This document shows, piece by piece, positions 36,975 through 46,908 of a stretch of DNA of 64,000 nt. This DNA comes from Sphingomonadales bacterium (GTDB lineage: Bacteria > Pseudomonadota > Alphaproteobacteria > Sphingomonadales > Sphingomonadaceae): the NCBI GenBank assembly GCA_006226685.1, contig SBGG01000098.1, positions 1 through 64,000 of the forward strand, in the 5' to 3' direction. Position 1 is the stretch's first letter. Each line of letters starts with the position of its first letter. Position numbers and translations under genes: made by a program. A model generated the notes under the pieces. It saw only the letters and a program-made list of their open reading frames with translations. It was not told where the DNA came from and made no database searches.

Positions 36975-38477
36975 TCAGCCCAGCGCCTTCTTCAGCAATT
37001 CGTTCACCACCTGCGGATTGGCCTTGCCCTGCATCGCCTTCATCGTCTGGCCGACGAAGAAACCGAACAGCGCTTCCTTGCCGCCCTTATATTGCGCGAC
37101 CTTGTCCGCATTATCGGCCAGCACCTTTGCCACCACCGCTTCGATCGCGCCGGTGTCGCTGGTCTGCTTCAGGCCCTTCTCCTCGACGATCTTGCCCGCC
37201 GCATCGCCGGTTTCGAGCATGATCTCGAACACCTGCTTGGCGATGGTGCCGGAAATGGTGCCATCAGCGACAAGCGCCAGCAATTCCGCCGCCTGCTCCG
37301 GATTGACCGGGCTTTCGTCGAGCGACTTGCCCAGACGATTGAGCGCGCCGAACAACTCGGACAGCAGCCAGTTGGCGCTTGCCTTGGCAACCTCGCCCTC
37401 GCTCTTCTTCTGGATGCGTGCGCCTTCGGCCAGCAGCGCCTCGAACCAGCGTGCGGTTTCCGCCTCGGCGGTCAGGCCAGCCGCATTATAGGCGGAAAGG
37501 CCCAGCCCTTCCTCATAGCGCTTCCGTTTCGCATCCGGCAGCTCGGGCAGGGACTGGCGGCATTCCTCGAGAAACGCATCGTCCAGTTCCAGCGGCAACA
37601 GGTCCGGATCCGGGAAATAGCGATAATCATGCGCGTCTTCCTTCGACCGCATGGAGCGCGTTTCCATCTTGTCGGGGTCGAACAGGCGGGTTTCCTGCAC
37701 GATCTTCCCGCCGGCTTCGAGCACGTCGACCTGCCGATTCGCCTCCATCTCGATCGCCGCCATCACGAAGCGAACCGAATTGACGTTCTTGGTCTCGGTG
37801 CGCGTACCCAGCTCGCCGCCCGGCTTACGCACGGAAACATTGACGTCCGCGCGCATCGAGCCTTCTTCCATATTGCCGTCGCACGAGCCGACATAGCGCA
37901 AAATGGTGCGCAGCTTGCGCAGATAGGCACCTGCTTCGGCCGGAGAGCGCATGTCCGGACGGCTGACGATTTCCATCAGCGCAACACCGGAACGGTTGAG
38001 ATCGACATAGCTGCGCGTCGGATGCTGATCGTGCATCAGCTTACCTGCATCCTGCTCGACATGGATGCGCTCGATACCGATCGTCTTGGTTGCGCTGTCG
38101 GGGTCTTTTTCATCGAGCGTGATCTCGATCTCGCCCTCACCGACAAGCGGATGATAAAGCTGCGAAATCTGGTAACCCTGCGGCAGATCCGCATAGAAAT
38201 AATTTTTGCGGTCGAAACGCGACCATTTGTTGATCTGTGCATTGATCGCCATGCCGGTACGCACCGCCTGGCGGATGCATTCCCGGTTCGGCACCGGCAA
38301 CATGCCCGGCATTGCGGCATCGACAAGGCTGACCTGCGTATTCGGCTCCGCGCCGAAGGCGGTTGCCGCGCCCGAGAACAGCTTGGCCTTGCTCACCACC
38401 TGCGCATGAACTTCGAGGCCGATCACGACCTCCCAATCACCGGTTGCGCCCTGAATGCGATATGTGCTTTCCGTCAT
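36975..38477 (-). CDS. gatB: Aspartyl/glutamyl-tRNA amidotransferase subunit B
   Basis: The 500-residue subunit has VIGLEVHAQ near the start, [13 protein letters not shown] and the helical tail domain that holds the tRNA ([11 protein letters not shown]). GatB activates the glutamate or aspartate on misacylated tRNA with ATP and transfers ammonia from GatA. ATG 38477 begins [10 protein letters not shown]; ATGs at 38489 and 38513 are less likely. The partner genes gatC and gatA lie 3.4 kb upstream, separated by glycosyltransferase-type genes. Confidence 0.95.
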   Translation of the reverse strand: MTESTYRIQGATGDWEVVIGLEVHAQVVSKAKLFSGAATAFGAEPNTQVSLVDAAMPGMLPVPNRECIRQAVRTGMAINAQINKWSRFDRKNYFYADLPQGYQISQLYHPLVGEGEIEITLDEKDPDSATKTIGIERIHVEQDAGKLMHDQHPTRSYVDLNRSGVALMEIVSRPDMRSPAEAGAYLRKLRTILRYVGSCDGNMEEGSMRADVNVSVRKPGGELGTRTETKNVNSVRFVMAAIEMEANRQVDVLEAGGKIVQETRLFDPDKMETRSMRSKEDAHDYRYFPDPDLLPLELDDAFLEECRQSLPELPDAKRKRYEEGLGLSAYNAAGLTAEAETARWFEALLAEGARIQKKSEGEVAKASANWLLSELFGALNRLGKSLDESPVNPEQAAELLALVADGTISGTIAKQVFEIMLETGDAAGKIVEEKGLKQTSDTGAIEAVVAKVLADNADKVAQYKGGKEALFGFFVGQTMKAMQGKANPQVVNELLKKALG

Positions 38478-38561
38478 GGCTCGGCCCATGCCACCAGCAG
38501 CCCCCTTTTTCAATATGCTCTCGTGCCCGGTGGGGCATCGTTCCGATCAATTTCCGTCCGG

Positions 38562-40166
38562 TCAATTGATCCGCAGCACCGCCATATTGCCCGACTCGCT
38601 CACCACCCGGACATTGGCGGGCAACGGGCGGGTCAGCTGATCGCGTCCGCAGATGAAGATATAGCGGAACAGACCGGCCCGGGCGATGGCCGCGACCTGA
38701 TCATCATCATAGCCTCGCTCACCCTTGGCATGGGGAATGGTGGCTTCGACACGAGCGACCTGCGCCTCGGCCAGCTTGCCGGTCAGGCGCAAGGGCTGTT
38801 GCGATTCAAAGGCGAACAGCGGCACCATCACCCCCCGCAACGGCAACAGCAGCGGGCGATACATGGAACAGCGCGGAAGATAATTATCCCGACGCTTGGT
38901 GCCGTAAATCGGCACGTCAGCGAGCAATGCTCCGCGCGGCACCACGGCGGTCACCGCCTGAAACCGCGTAAATTGCCCGGTATAACCGGCCCAGCCCGTC
39001 ATCATCGCACCGATCCGCACCACACCGACCAGCGCCACGACGGCAAGGATCAGCCGCGCCTCCCGCGAGCGGGGCCGGGTGATCGACAGGCCGGCAACCA
39101 CCACCAGCGCCAGCACCAGCGGAATGCGGTCCGACACATAGCCGACACCGAACAGGCTCGGCGGCGTCACCACGCACAACAGCCCAAACAGCAGCACCGC
39201 CGGGACAAGCCAGATGTGGAGCCGCATATGCCCGCGCCACAACGCCCACGCCACCAGCCCCACCACCAGACAGAAGGTCAGGATGTCGAGAATGGGATAA
39301 GGGCTTTCCGCCACCCGCACGATCGTTTCCAGCCGATACCAGAATTCGCTGATCAACCGCTCGTCCAGCGATCCGTTCTTCAGATGCTTTTCAATGCCGC
39401 CGGCGGTTGCCCCACCACTAACCCGCGATGTCGATGTCTGGAGAAACAGCAGGGCCGGCAGCACCGCCTGTATCGCCAGCAATGCGCCTGTTTTCACCAC
39501 CAGAACAGGATCGGTCAGCGACCGCCGTTCCAGCAGCCGCCCCAGTTCCATCGCCCCCAGCAGCATCCCGTACAGAGCGAAGGCGAAGCCATGGCAGAAG
39601 AAAATGCCGAGCGCCGCGACCGAACAGACGAGCGTCGCCAGCAAAGGCCGCGACCGCAGCCGGACCCACAACCCCAATGTCCAGAAGACGAGGCCCAGCC
39701 CCAGCAGGAAATTGCTGAACCCCCAGTTGAGGATGAAGCTGTACAGCAGGCCGAGCAGCAGCAACGACGTCAGCGCGCCGGGTCGGCGATTCAGCGCCGA
39801 AGCGAGAAACAGCACACCGGTGAACTCGATCAGCAGGATCGCACCGAGAATCAGCTTGGCCGCCAGCAACGGCGGCACCACCGCGAGCAGCGGCGTCGCC
39901 AGCACATCCAGCCCGAGATTCGGTAATAACGCCCACGCCTTGACATAGTTGGCGGCCAGCGCCGGATCGCCATCGACATGGGACAGCACGAAATAGCGGG
40001 CGATGTGATTATAATAATCGATCAGCGGCAATATCGGTGTGACCAGCAAGGGCAGCAACAAGGCCAGCGCGCAGAGCAAAGGAACGAGCCAGCATGGCGT
40101 CGCCCGATCATCCCCCCCGACGCCTGCCCAGCCGGTCGCCCGGTCCACTTCACCACCGTCGATCAT
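38562..40166 (-). CDS. Large polytopic membrane protein, GT-C-like, function unknown
   Basis: The 534-residue protein has about eleven membrane helices followed by a soluble C-terminal part (about 400-534). An early loop reads PLIDYYNHIARYFVLSH, like the first extracytoplasmic loop of several GT-C-type proteins with an Asp before NH. The order of features fits an undecaprenyl-sugar-using glycosyltransferase, but no family-defining motif is certain. It lies 22 bp downstream of the GtrB-like gene on the same strand, so it probably works with the GtrA/GtrB pair. Confidence 0.65.
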   Translation of the reverse strand: MIDGGEVDRATGWAGVGGDDRATPCWLVPLLCALALLLPLLVTPILPLIDYYNHIARYFVLSHVDGDPALAANYVKAWALLPNLGLDVLATPLLAVVPPLLAAKLILGAILLIEFTGVLFLASALNRRPGALTSLLLLGLLYSFILNWGFSNFLLGLGLVFWTLGLWVRLRSRPLLATLVCSVAALGIFFCHGFAFALYGMLLGAMELGRLLERRSLTDPVLVVKTGALLAIQAVLPALLFLQTSTSRVSGGATAGGIEKHLKNGSLDERLISEFWYRLETIVRVAESPYPILDILTFCLVVGLVAWALWRGHMRLHIWLVPAVLLFGLLCVVTPPSLFGVGYVSDRIPLVLALVVVAGLSITRPRSREARLILAVVALVGVVRIGAMMTGWAGYTGQFTRFQAVTAVVPRGALLADVPIYGTKRRDNYLPRCSMYRPLLLPLRGVMVPLFAFESQQPLRLTGKLAEAQVARVEATIPHAKGERGYDDDQVAAIARAGLFRYIFICGRDQLTRPLPANVRVVSESGNMAVLRIN

Positions 40167-40188
40167 CGGCTTCCATCCGCCTCGTCAA

Positions 40189-41193
40189 TCAAAGGACACG
40201 GCCCGCGGTATGTCCCGGGGCCGTCATATCGTCATCGAAGGAACCGATTCGTTCCCGAACGATATAAAGGGGCCTGCCCTTCACTTCATTGAAGATCCGC
40301 GCAATATATTCGGCAATCACCCCCATGCCGGTCAGAATCAGGCCGTTCATGAACAGGATCACCGACATCAGCGACGCATAGCCCGGCATGTCGACACCCA
40401 TGAAGAGGGTCTTCATGATGATCCACGCCATATAGAAGACAGCAAAGCTGGCGCAGACAATGCCGATATAGGTCCAGATCTTGAGCGGAGCGGTCGAAAA
40501 GGACACGATCCCTTCCAGAGCCAGAGTCCAGAGACGGACAGGCCGGAATTTGGTTTCACCCGCACTGCGCGTCGGTCGCACATACTCGACAGTCGCCTGC
40601 CGGAACCCAAGGCTGGCGAACAGCCCCTTCATGAACCGCTGCCGTTCGGGATATTGCCGCAAAATATCGACCACGCATCGGTCCATCAGGCGGAAATCGC
40701 CGACATTGGACGGCAATGGCACCGACGACATCCGGTTCATCACCTTGTAGAACATCCCGGCGCTGACCCGTTTCGCCCAGCTGTCGCTGGACCGGTCACT
40801 GCGTGCGGCAAGAACGACCTCATAGCCTTCGCGCCATTTTTCGACCATTTGCGGTATGAGTTCGGGCGGATCCTGCAAATCGACATCGATCGGAACGACC
40901 GCCGCCCCCGATGCATGGTCGATCCCGGCGGTCAGCGCCACTTCCTTGCCGAAATTGCGCGAAAAATCGACCACCTTGATCCGGCCATCGGCGACGCTGG
41001 CGGCCCTCAGCACATCGATCGTCGTATCACGGCTGCCGTCATTGACGAAAATAATCTCCCAATTCTCGTCCACGGAATCGAGCACCGGCCGCATCGCGCC
41101 GATGAAAATGGGAATCGCCTCTTCCTCATTATAGACAGGCACGACCAGACTGATCAGCGGACGCGCGCCCTCCGGCTTGGCATAGGCGTTCAA
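40189..41193 (-). CDS. GtrB-like polyprenol glycosyltransferase
   Basis: The 334-residue GT2 enzyme opens with LISLVVPVYNEEEAIP, has the metal site VVPIDVDLQDPPELIP and the acceptor motif GDFRLMDR. Two C-terminal membrane helices follow. GtrB-type enzymes transfer glucose from UDP-glucose to undecaprenyl phosphate on the cytosolic face. The start is TTG at 41193, overlapping the GtrA stop as TTGA with GGGGG nine bases upstream. The gene pair and the following GT-C-like gene look like a complete lipid-linked sugar modification unit. Confidence 0.85.
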   Translation of the reverse strand: MNAYAKPEGARPLISLVVPVYNEEEAIPIFIGAMRPVLDSVDENWEIIFVNDGSRDTTIDVLRAASVADGRIKVVDFSRNFGKEVALTAGIDHASGAAVVPIDVDLQDPPELIPQMVEKWREGYEVVLAARSDRSSDSWAKRVSAGMFYKVMNRMSSVPLPSNVGDFRLMDRCVVDILRQYPERQRFMKGLFASLGFRQATVEYVRPTRSAGETKFRPVRLWTLALEGIVSFSTAPLKIWTYIGIVCASFAVFYMAWIIMKTLFMGVDMPGYASLMSVILFMNGLILTGMGVIAEYIARIFNEVKGRPLYIVRERIGSFDDDMTAPGHTAGRVL

Positions 41194-41612
41194 GGATAGG
41201 TCCCCCGGAATATGAAGGCCCGCGTTACTGCGAAATTGAGGATAGTCGTGCAACAGGTGCCGAGGATAGCTGACCAAGTCAACCCCAGTACCGGCGCCGA
41301 AATACTGACGATCGCGCTGAACACTATGGAACCGACGACATTGAGCGCCACGAAAGACGCAAACTGAACCGACGCATCGCCACCCTGGCGCCGGGAGAAA
41401 GTCCAGTATTTGTTCAGAAGAAAGCTGTGAACCGTGGCGATCGCATAGCCTGTCCAGCTCGACAACCAGACCGGCCACCCCGCATAGCGGTTGAGCACAT
41501 ATAATATTGCGAGGCACCAGAAGGTGTTCAATACACCGGTCACGCCGAAGCGAACACCCTCCGAGGCGACATCCGAACGAACCCATTTGCTGATGCTGGA
41601 GGAATTAAACAT
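41190..41612 (-). CDS. GtrA family flippase-like protein
   Basis: The 140-residue product has four membrane helices and the GtrA signatures FGVTGVLNTFWCLAILYVLNR, with HSFLLNKYWTF between helices 2 and 3. GtrA proteins are thought to flip undecaprenyl-phosphate-glucose across the membrane. ATG 41612 gives MFNSSSISKW; a GTG 17 codons upstream is an alternative. Its stop codon overlaps the TTG start of the GtrB-like gene. Confidence 0.82.
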   Translation of the reverse strand: MFNSSSISKWVRSDVASEGVRFGVTGVLNTFWCLAILYVLNRYAGWPVWLSSWTGYAIATVHSFLLNKYWTFSRRQGGDASVQFASFVALNVVGSIVFSAIVSISAPVLGLTWSAILGTCCTTILNFAVTRAFIFRGTYP

Positions 41613-41837
41613 TCCGCCTTTCCGGAAGACCGAGAGAAACCGAGCCGGCCATAGCGCATGCACCGGTGGCCGACTGACGAGCGGAACCGGAGTTTCCGCG
41701 CGAATCGGACATAAACCATGAATGATTAAGATTATACGGAGGCAGGCTTATTTTGCCTCCGCCCTTCCACGAACGCCCGCATGGGCCTTCGGGCCGCCTC
41801 TCTCCGCTGACAGACCGAAGAGAAAGCGGCCTGGAAA

Positions 41838-43313
41838 TCACCACCATTGCTCCGGCCGCGCGGCAAAGCCCGCACGCTCTTCCAGCGCCAGCGCTGCGTT
41901 GAGCACGCCCTGCTCGTCCAGCGCCTTGCCGATGATCTGAAGCCCGAGCGGCAGACCGCCGCTATCGAGACCGCAGGGCACCGCCATGGCAGGCAGGCCC
42001 GCAAGGCTGGCCGGGACCGTGAAAACATCGTTCAGATACATTTCCAGCGGATCGGCTTTCTTTTCGCCCAGCGCAAAAGCCGAGGACGGCGCGGTCGGCG
42101 TCAGCAGCACGTCGCACTGTTCAAACGCCTGTTCGAAATCCCGCGCGATCAGCGCCCGCACCTTGCACGCCTGAGTATAATAGGCGTCGTAGAAACCGGC
42201 GGAAAGCACATAGGTGCCGATCAGGATGCGGCGCTTCACCTCGTCGCCGAAACCGGCGGCGCGGGTGGCGGCATACATGTCCTGAAGCCCGGCGCCCTCG
42301 GGCAGGACCCGCTCACCGTAACGCACGCCGTCATAGCGAGCGAGGTTTGACGACGCCTCAGCCGGCGCGATGATATAATAGGTCGGCAGCGCGTACTGCG
42401 TGTGCGGCAGCGATACCTCGACCACCTCGGCACCCGCATCCTTCAGCCACTGGACGCCCTTGTCCCACAGCGCGGCAATTTCGGCATTGAGACCGTCGGG
42501 ACGATATTCCTTCGGAATACCGACCTTCTTGCCCTTGAGGTCGGACGACAGGCCCGCCTCCCACTGCGGCACGGGCAGGTCGAGGCTGGTCGCATCCTTG
42601 GGATCGAACCCGGCCATCACCTCCAGCATGATCGCACTGTCACGCACGGTACGCGCCATCGCGCCCGCCTGATCCAGCGAACTGGCAAAGGCCACGACAC
42701 CCCAGCGCGAACAGCGGCCATAGGTCGGCTTAATCCCAGCAATGCCGGTGAAGGCGGCAGGCTGGCGAATCGAGCCACCGGTATCGGTACCGGTCGCCGC
42801 CGGACACAAACGTGCGGCGATCGCCGCCGAGGAACCGCCGGACGAACCGCCCGGCGTCAGATCCTTGCCGTCCGCGCTCTTCCAGGGCGAGATGACGTTG
42901 CCGAAATAGCTCGTCTCGTTGGACGATCCCATGGCGAACTGATCGAGGTTGAGTTTGCCCAGCACCCCGGCGCCCGCCGCCGCGAGCCTGCCCGAGACGG
43001 TCGATTCATAGGTCGGGACGAAGCCTTCGAGCATGTGCGAGGCGGCCGTGGTCTGCACGCCTTCGGTGCAGAACAGGTCCTTCATGCCGATCGGCACGCC
43101 CGAAAGCGGCTTGAGATCGCCCGATGCCCGTGCCTTGTCGGCAGCGTCGGCGGCCTCCAGCGCCTTTTCCGGCGTTTCGACGATATAGGCGTTGAGCGCC
43201 CGGCCTGCTTCGACCGCCGCGTTGAACGCCTCGGCCACTTCACGCGCGGAAAAACTGCCCTGCGCCACGCCGTCGCGGATTTCCGCGACCGTCAGATCGG
43301 TAAGATTTGTCAT
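41838..43313 (-). CDS. gatA: Aspartyl/glutamyl-tRNA amidotransferase subunit A
   Basis: The 491-residue amidase has the Ser-Ser-Lys triad region: KDLFCTEG contains the lysine, and [15 protein letters not shown] with [14 protein letters not shown] holds the serines. It hydrolyses glutamine and passes ammonia to GatB. The start overlaps the gatC stop by one base in TAATG, so the pair is translationally coupled. It ends about 230 bp from the GtrA gene. Confidence 0.96.
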   Translation of the reverse strand: MTNLTDLTVAEIRDGVAQGSFSAREVAEAFNAAVEAGRALNAYIVETPEKALEAADAADKARASGDLKPLSGVPIGMKDLFCTEGVQTTAASHMLEGFVPTYESTVSGRLAAAGAGVLGKLNLDQFAMGSSNETSYFGNVISPWKSADGKDLTPGGSSGGSSAAIAARLCPAATGTDTGGSIRQPAAFTGIAGIKPTYGRCSRWGVVAFASSLDQAGAMARTVRDSAIMLEVMAGFDPKDATSLDLPVPQWEAGLSSDLKGKKVGIPKEYRPDGLNAEIAALWDKGVQWLKDAGAEVVEVSLPHTQYALPTYYIIAPAEASSNLARYDGVRYGERVLPEGAGLQDMYAATRAAGFGDEVKRRILIGTYVLSAGFYDAYYTQACKVRALIARDFEQAFEQCDVLLTPTAPSSAFALGEKKADPLEMYLNDVFTVPASLAGLPAMAVPCGLDSGGLPLGLQIIGKALDEQGVLNAALALEERAGFAARPEQWW

Positions 43314-43600
43314 TATTCGATCACCTTCGGCACGGCGAAAAAGCCGTGCTCCGCCTGCGGCGCATTGGCCAGCACCTTGTCACGCACATTGCCATCCGTC
43401 ACCGCGTCGTCGCGCAGGCGCAAATGGTTGGGGATGACGGCGGTCATCGGCTCGACACCGCTGACATCGACCTGTCCCAGTTGCTCGACCCAGTGGAGAA
43501 TATTGTTGAGTTCGGGCACCAGCGCATCGGCCTCGCCGTCGGTGACGGCGATACGGGCGAGACTGGCGACCTTTTTCACGGTGCTGCTATCTACGGACAT
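43313..43600 (-). CDS. gatC: Aspartyl/glutamyl-tRNA amidotransferase subunit C
   Basis: The 95-residue subunit begins [17 protein letters not shown] and contains [15 protein letters not shown] and the HLRLRDD turn. GatC is a belt that stabilises GatA-GatB. ATG 43600 has GGAAAGC upstream; an earlier in-frame start would add 21 non-conserved residues. It leads the gatCA pair. Confidence 0.94.
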   Translation of the reverse strand: MSVDSSTVKKVASLARIAVTDGEADALVPELNNILHWVEQLGQVDVSGVEPMTAVIPNHLRLRDDAVTDGNVRDKVLANAPQAEHGFFAVPKVIE

Positions 43601-43822
43601 GCTTTCCGACTTTTCCAGAAACGGGCCGATGCCGACCCTGAGATCAAGAATGCGCGCTAGCACCCGGTCCGGTATCCATCAACCCCATCCCGCATTCGGT
43701 GCCCGCCTCTTGCCATCCTGCCTCTTGCCAAGAGCAGCGGGATGCACAAAACGCATGCACAGCCCCGAACGCGCAGTTGCGTTCCGGCGAATTTTATGCT
43801 GCACTGCACAAATGGAGCAACG

Positions 43823-44959
43823 ATGGCGGCCCGGAAATTCCTTTATGTCGTGGCGGCGCTCATCGTGCTGACACTGGGGTCCGCCTTTGCCTACAGAATG
43901 TGGGGGCAGCAGATGCTGGGCGCGGTCATGGTGCCCAGCGCCCGTTTTTCCGAGCCGAACCGGCTGACCGCCACCGATTATGCAGACCGCAAGCTGTGGC
44001 TGGCCCGCCCGGACATCAGCGCTACCAATGATTCGACCTGGCTGCCGCAGGGCGTGAAGCGCACGGAACCTGGCCCCGCCGCGGTCTTCTATGTTCACCC
44101 GACCAGCTATATGGCGCCGTTCAACATCGCCCGCTGGAACGCCTCGCTGGAAGATGAGGAAAGTCAGGAAACCGCGCGCCGCTTTGTGATGACGCAGGCG
44201 AGCGCCTTCACGACCGCAGGGCAGATATGGGCGCCGCGCTATCATCAGGCGCATTTCGGCGCTTTCCTGAGCCGCAGCGAGGATGCGACCAGCGCCATCA
44301 ACGCCGCCTATCGCGAGGTCGTTGCCGCCTTCAAGGTGTTTCTGACGGAAAATCCGGCCGGTCCCGTCATTCTGGCTGGGCATAGCCAGGGGGCGATGCA
44401 CCTGCTGCGGCTGATGAAGAATGAAGTCGCGGGCAAGGAAGTGGCCGGGCGCATTGTCGCGGCTTATCTGGTCGGCTGGCCGGTATCGCTGACCGCCGAT
44501 ATTCCCGCGCTGGGCCTTCCGGCCTGCGAACGGGCCGATCAGGCGGGATGTGTGCTTTCGTGGCAGAGCTTCGCCGAACCGGCCAATCCAGCGGCGGTCC
44601 TCGGCGCCTATGGCCATTATCGCGGCATGACCGGCAAGCAGCGGGACGGAACGCCCATGCTGTGCATCAATCCGCTCACCGGCATGCAGGGCAACGCGGC
44701 ACCGGCCAAGGCCAATCTCGGCACACTTGGCCCCTCGATTCAGCTCGACGGCCGGGATGCGCGGCTCATCAAGGGCGCGGTCAGCGCGCGATGCGGCACC
44801 GAAGGCAAGGAAGCGGGCTTCCTGCTGGTCGGCACGCCGCCGCAGCTCGGCCCCTATGTGCTGCCGGGCAATAATTATCATGTCTATGATTATGCGCTGT
44901 TCTGGGCCAATATCCGCGCCGACGCGACAAAGAGGCTGACGACATTTCTGGCGCAATAA
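43823..44959 (+). CDS. DUF3089 family membrane-anchored serine hydrolase
   Basis: The 378-residue product has an N-terminal anchor (5-23) and the DUF3089 pattern FYVHPTSY (89-96), ending in an alpha/beta-hydrolase fold. The nucleophile elbow is GHSQG at 186-190, with Ser188. The family is widespread in sphingomonads and annotated as lipase-like, but substrates are unknown. ATG 43823 follows ATGGAGC. Its stop TAA overlaps the possible rare start of ruvX. Confidence 0.82.
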   Translation: MAARKFLYVVAALIVLTLGSAFAYRMWGQQMLGAVMVPSARFSEPNRLTATDYADRKLWLARPDISATNDSTWLPQGVKRTEPGPAAVFYVHPTSYMAPFNIARWNASLEDEESQETARRFVMTQASAFTTAGQIWAPRYHQAHFGAFLSRSEDATSAINAAYREVVAAFKVFLTENPAGPVILAGHSQGAMHLLRLMKNEVAGKEVAGRIVAAYLVGWPVSLTADIPALGLPACERADQAGCVLSWQSFAEPANPAAVLGAYGHYRGMTGKQRDGTPMLCINPLTGMQGNAAPAKANLGTLGPSIQLDGRDARLIKGAVSARCGTEGKEAGFLLVGTPPQLGPYVLPGNNYHVYDYALFWANIRADATKRLTTFLAQ

Positions 44960-44991
44960 TTACCACCGACAAGGCGGCCTATAGAGAAGCA

Positions 44992-45414
44992 TTGCCCGAG
45001 GGCGGACGGCTGATCGGCATGGATGTCGGCAGCCGGACCATCGGTCTTGCGCTGTGCGATGCGGGCTGGACCATCGCCAGCGCCGCCCACACGATCAACC
45101 GCACCAAGTTCAGCAAGGACAAGGCGAAGCTGGTCGAATTCCTGACCCAGCAGCAGGTGAAGGGCATCGTCATCGGCCTGCCGCTCAATCTCGACGGATC
45201 AAACAGCCCGCGCGCGCAGGCCAGTCGCGCCTTCGCACAGAATATCGCCGATCTGGGCCTGCCGATCCTGCTGTGGGACGAACGCTGGTCGACTCAGGCG
45301 GTGACGCGGATGATGATCGATGCCGACACCAGCCGCGCCCGCCGCGACGAGCTGGTCGACAAGCTCGCGGCCAGCTACATATTGCAAGGGGCGATCGACG
45401 CGCTGACCCTGTAA
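44992..45414 (+). CDS. ruvX: Holliday junction resolvase RuvX (YqgF)
   Basis: The 140-residue RNase H-fold protein has [18 protein letters not shown], with the first catalytic Asp, the strand [23 protein letters not shown] and [13 protein letters not shown], with the last acidic residues. YqgF/RuvX also takes part in pre-16S rRNA processing. The start is uncertain. TTG at 44992 is the first standard start, but the frame continues upstream as [14 protein letters not shown], which looks like normal family sequence, with only ATT (44959) available to begin it. Confidence 0.9.
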   Translation: MPEGGRLIGMDVGSRTIGLALCDAGWTIASAAHTINRTKFSKDKAKLVEFLTQQQVKGIVIGLPLNLDGSNSPRAQASRAFAQNIADLGLPILLWDERWSTQAVTRMMIDADTSRARRDELVDKLAASYILQGAIDALTL

Positions 45415-45438
45415 CCGGGTCGCGGAGGGGGAGATGGC

Positions 45439-45747
45439 ATGGAGGGAATAAGCGCGGCCCACATGCTTGTCCTCTGGCTGATCGGCGCCAATGTCGCGGC
45501 GTTCGTCGCCATGGTGGTGGACAAGGAATCGGCCCGCGCCGGAACCTGGCGCATTTCCGAAAACACGCTGATCCTGCTGTCCTTCATCGGCGGCTCCCTC
45601 GGCGCGCTGCTCGCCTCGCGACTGGTCCGGCACAAGACGCGCAAACAGCCCATCGCCGCAATCCTCACCTTCATGCCGGTACTGCATCTGGGAATCGGCC
45701 TGTTCTGGGCCAGCGGCATCATATACCCCGCCTCCGCTCTGCCCTGA
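45439..45747 (+). CDS. DUF1294 family small membrane protein
   Basis: The 102-residue product has three membrane segments and the DUF1294 pattern [18 protein letters not shown], then [19 protein letters not shown] and a last helix. The family has no known function. GGAGGGGGAGATGGC lies just before the ATG. It follows ruvX by 24 bp and is probably in the same transcript. Confidence 0.85.
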   Translation: MEGISAAHMLVLWLIGANVAAFVAMVVDKESARAGTWRISENTLILLSFIGGSLGALLASRLVRHKTRKQPIAAILTFMPVLHLGIGLFWASGIIYPASALP

Positions 45748-45799
45748 AGGGCAGCACAGCCCTTGCCCTTGGCCCGCGCCTGTCCTAAGGCTCCCGCTC

Positions 45800-46795
45800 A
45801 TGCCCAACATGACCGCAGAGCCTCCGACCGCTTCCCTTTCGGGCCGGGACCTGTTCCCGCACAGACATCTTCTCGGCATTGCCCAGCTCAAGCCATGGGA
45901 AATCCGTTTTCTGCTGGACGAGGCCGAACATTGGGTCGGCATCAACCGCATGGGCGCAAGCAAACATGACGACCGCCTGTCCGGCCTGACGCAGATCAAC
46001 GCCTTTTTCGAAAATTCCACGCGCACGCTGCTGAGCTTCGAAATTGCGGGCAAGCGGCTTGGCGCGGACGTGGTCAATATGCACGCCGCCCAGTCGAGCG
46101 TGAAAAAAGGCGAAACCCTGATCGACACGGCGGTGACGCTGAACGCGATGCGCGCCGACGTGATCGTGATCCGCCACATGAGCTCGGGCGCGGTGCAGCT
46201 GATCGCCGATCAGGTCGATTGCCCGGTGCTGAACGCGGGCGACGGCTGGCATGAGCATCCGACGCAGGCCCTGCTCGATGCGCTGACGATCCGGCGGCGG
46301 CGTGGCTCGATCGAAGGCCAGATCGTCACCATTTGCGGCGACGTGCTGCACAGCCGGGTCGCGCGATCCAACATGCTGAGCCTCGCCGCGCTGGGCGCGC
46401 AGGTGCGCGTGGTTGCGCCGCCGACGCTGCTGCCCGCCGATGTCGACTGCATGGCCGCCACCCCCTATACCGATTTCGACGCCGCGCTCGACGGGGCTGA
46501 TGTGGTGATGATGCTGCGGCTTCAGAATGAGCGGATGGACGGCGCCTTCATCCCTTCTCCGCGCGAATATCACATGCTGTACGGCCTGACACCCGAACGG
46601 CTGGCAAAGGCCAGGCCCGATGCGCTGGTGATGCATCCCGGACCGATGAACAGAGGAGTGGAAATCACCAGCGGCGTCGCCGACGATCCCGACCGCTCCG
46701 CCATTACCGAACAGGTCGAAATGGGCGTCGCGGTGCGCATGGCCTGCCTTGACGTGCTGACCCGCGGCGCGCGGAATGTGGAGGGATGGGCTTGA
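45800..46795 (+). CDS. pyrB: Aspartate carbamoyltransferase catalytic subunit
   Basis: The 331-residue enzyme has [13 protein letters not shown] (carbamoyl phosphate site STRT), the KKGETL loop and the aspartate-binding [10 protein letters not shown] region. It makes carbamoyl aspartate in pyrimidine synthesis. No regulatory pyrI gene follows. Instead a pyrC-like gene is next, as in bacteria where ATCase needs an inactive DHOase partner for stability. The last four codons and stop lie within the first unit of a 36-bp tandem repeat. ATG 45809 is an alternative start. Confidence 0.95.
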   Translation: MPNMTAEPPTASLSGRDLFPHRHLLGIAQLKPWEIRFLLDEAEHWVGINRMGASKHDDRLSGLTQINAFFENSTRTLLSFEIAGKRLGADVVNMHAAQSSVKKGETLIDTAVTLNAMRADVIVIRHMSSGAVQLIADQVDCPVLNAGDGWHEHPTQALLDALTIRRRRGSIEGQIVTICGDVLHSRVARSNMLSLAALGAQVRVVAPPTLLPADVDCMAATPYTDFDAALDGADVVMMLRLQNERMDGAFIPSPREYHMLYGLTPERLAKARPDALVMHPGPMNRGVEITSGVADDPDRSAITEQVEMGVAVRMACLDVLTRGARNVEGWA

Positions 46796-46890
46796 ACATC
46801 CTGACCAGCAAAGGCCGAGGGATGGGCTTGAACATCCCGACCAACATAAAGCACGGGATGGGCTGGACCATTCCAACCGACAGAAAATCC
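46783..46890 (+). repeat. Three tandem 36-bp repeats at the pyrB-pyrC junction
   Basis: Units begin at 46783, 46819 and 46855, exactly 36 bp (12 codons) apart. Each starts GGGATGGGCT. Units 1 and 2 are closely alike over the first 26 bases and unit 3 is more diverged. Unit 2 contains an inverted repeat GGGATG...CATCCC with an eight-base loop; units 1 and 3 keep parts of it. The pyrB stop codon lies inside unit 1, and the pyrC ribosome-binding site begins just after unit 3. Two plus-strand frames stay open across all units. The array could be an RNA regulatory element, a source of a small peptide, or a recent expansion. Confidence 0.85.
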
Positions 46891-46908
46891 ATGGAGGGAC
46901 GGGTATGA
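46786..46908 (+). CDS. Possible 40-residue repeat peptide between pyrB and pyrC
   Basis: An open frame starts at ATG 46786 inside the end of pyrB (10-base overlap) and ends at TGA 46906-46908, overlapping the pyrC ATG as ATGA. It encodes three 12-residue repeats, [24 protein letters not shown] and [12 protein letters not shown], then EGRV. A GGAGG lies directly upstream but only one base from the ATG, which is too close for efficient initiation; coupling to pyrB termination would be needed. Overlaps at both ends are what a real coupled gene would show, but the open frame may simply result from the repeat. No family is recognised. Confidence 0.3.
   Translation: MGLNILTSKGRGMGLNIPTNIKHGMGWTIPTDRKSMEGRV

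Noticed and set aside
36915-39926. A 1003-codon open frame on the plus strand
   Set aside because: It lies antisense to gatB and the adjacent membrane protein, both of which have family motifs. It is rich in His, Arg, Gln and Asp in the way antisense frames of GC-rich genes are, and shows no domain.
46783-46890. CRISPR-like array
   Set aside because: The three units are contiguous with no unique spacers and sit inside a gene junction; no cas genes are present.
46776-46904. N-terminal extension of the pyrC-like protein through the 36-bp repeats (starting at ATG 46776)
   Set aside because: The frame is open, but the family begins at MSRKIALTG, where a good ribosome-binding site is present. 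The extension would be pure 12-residue repeats.
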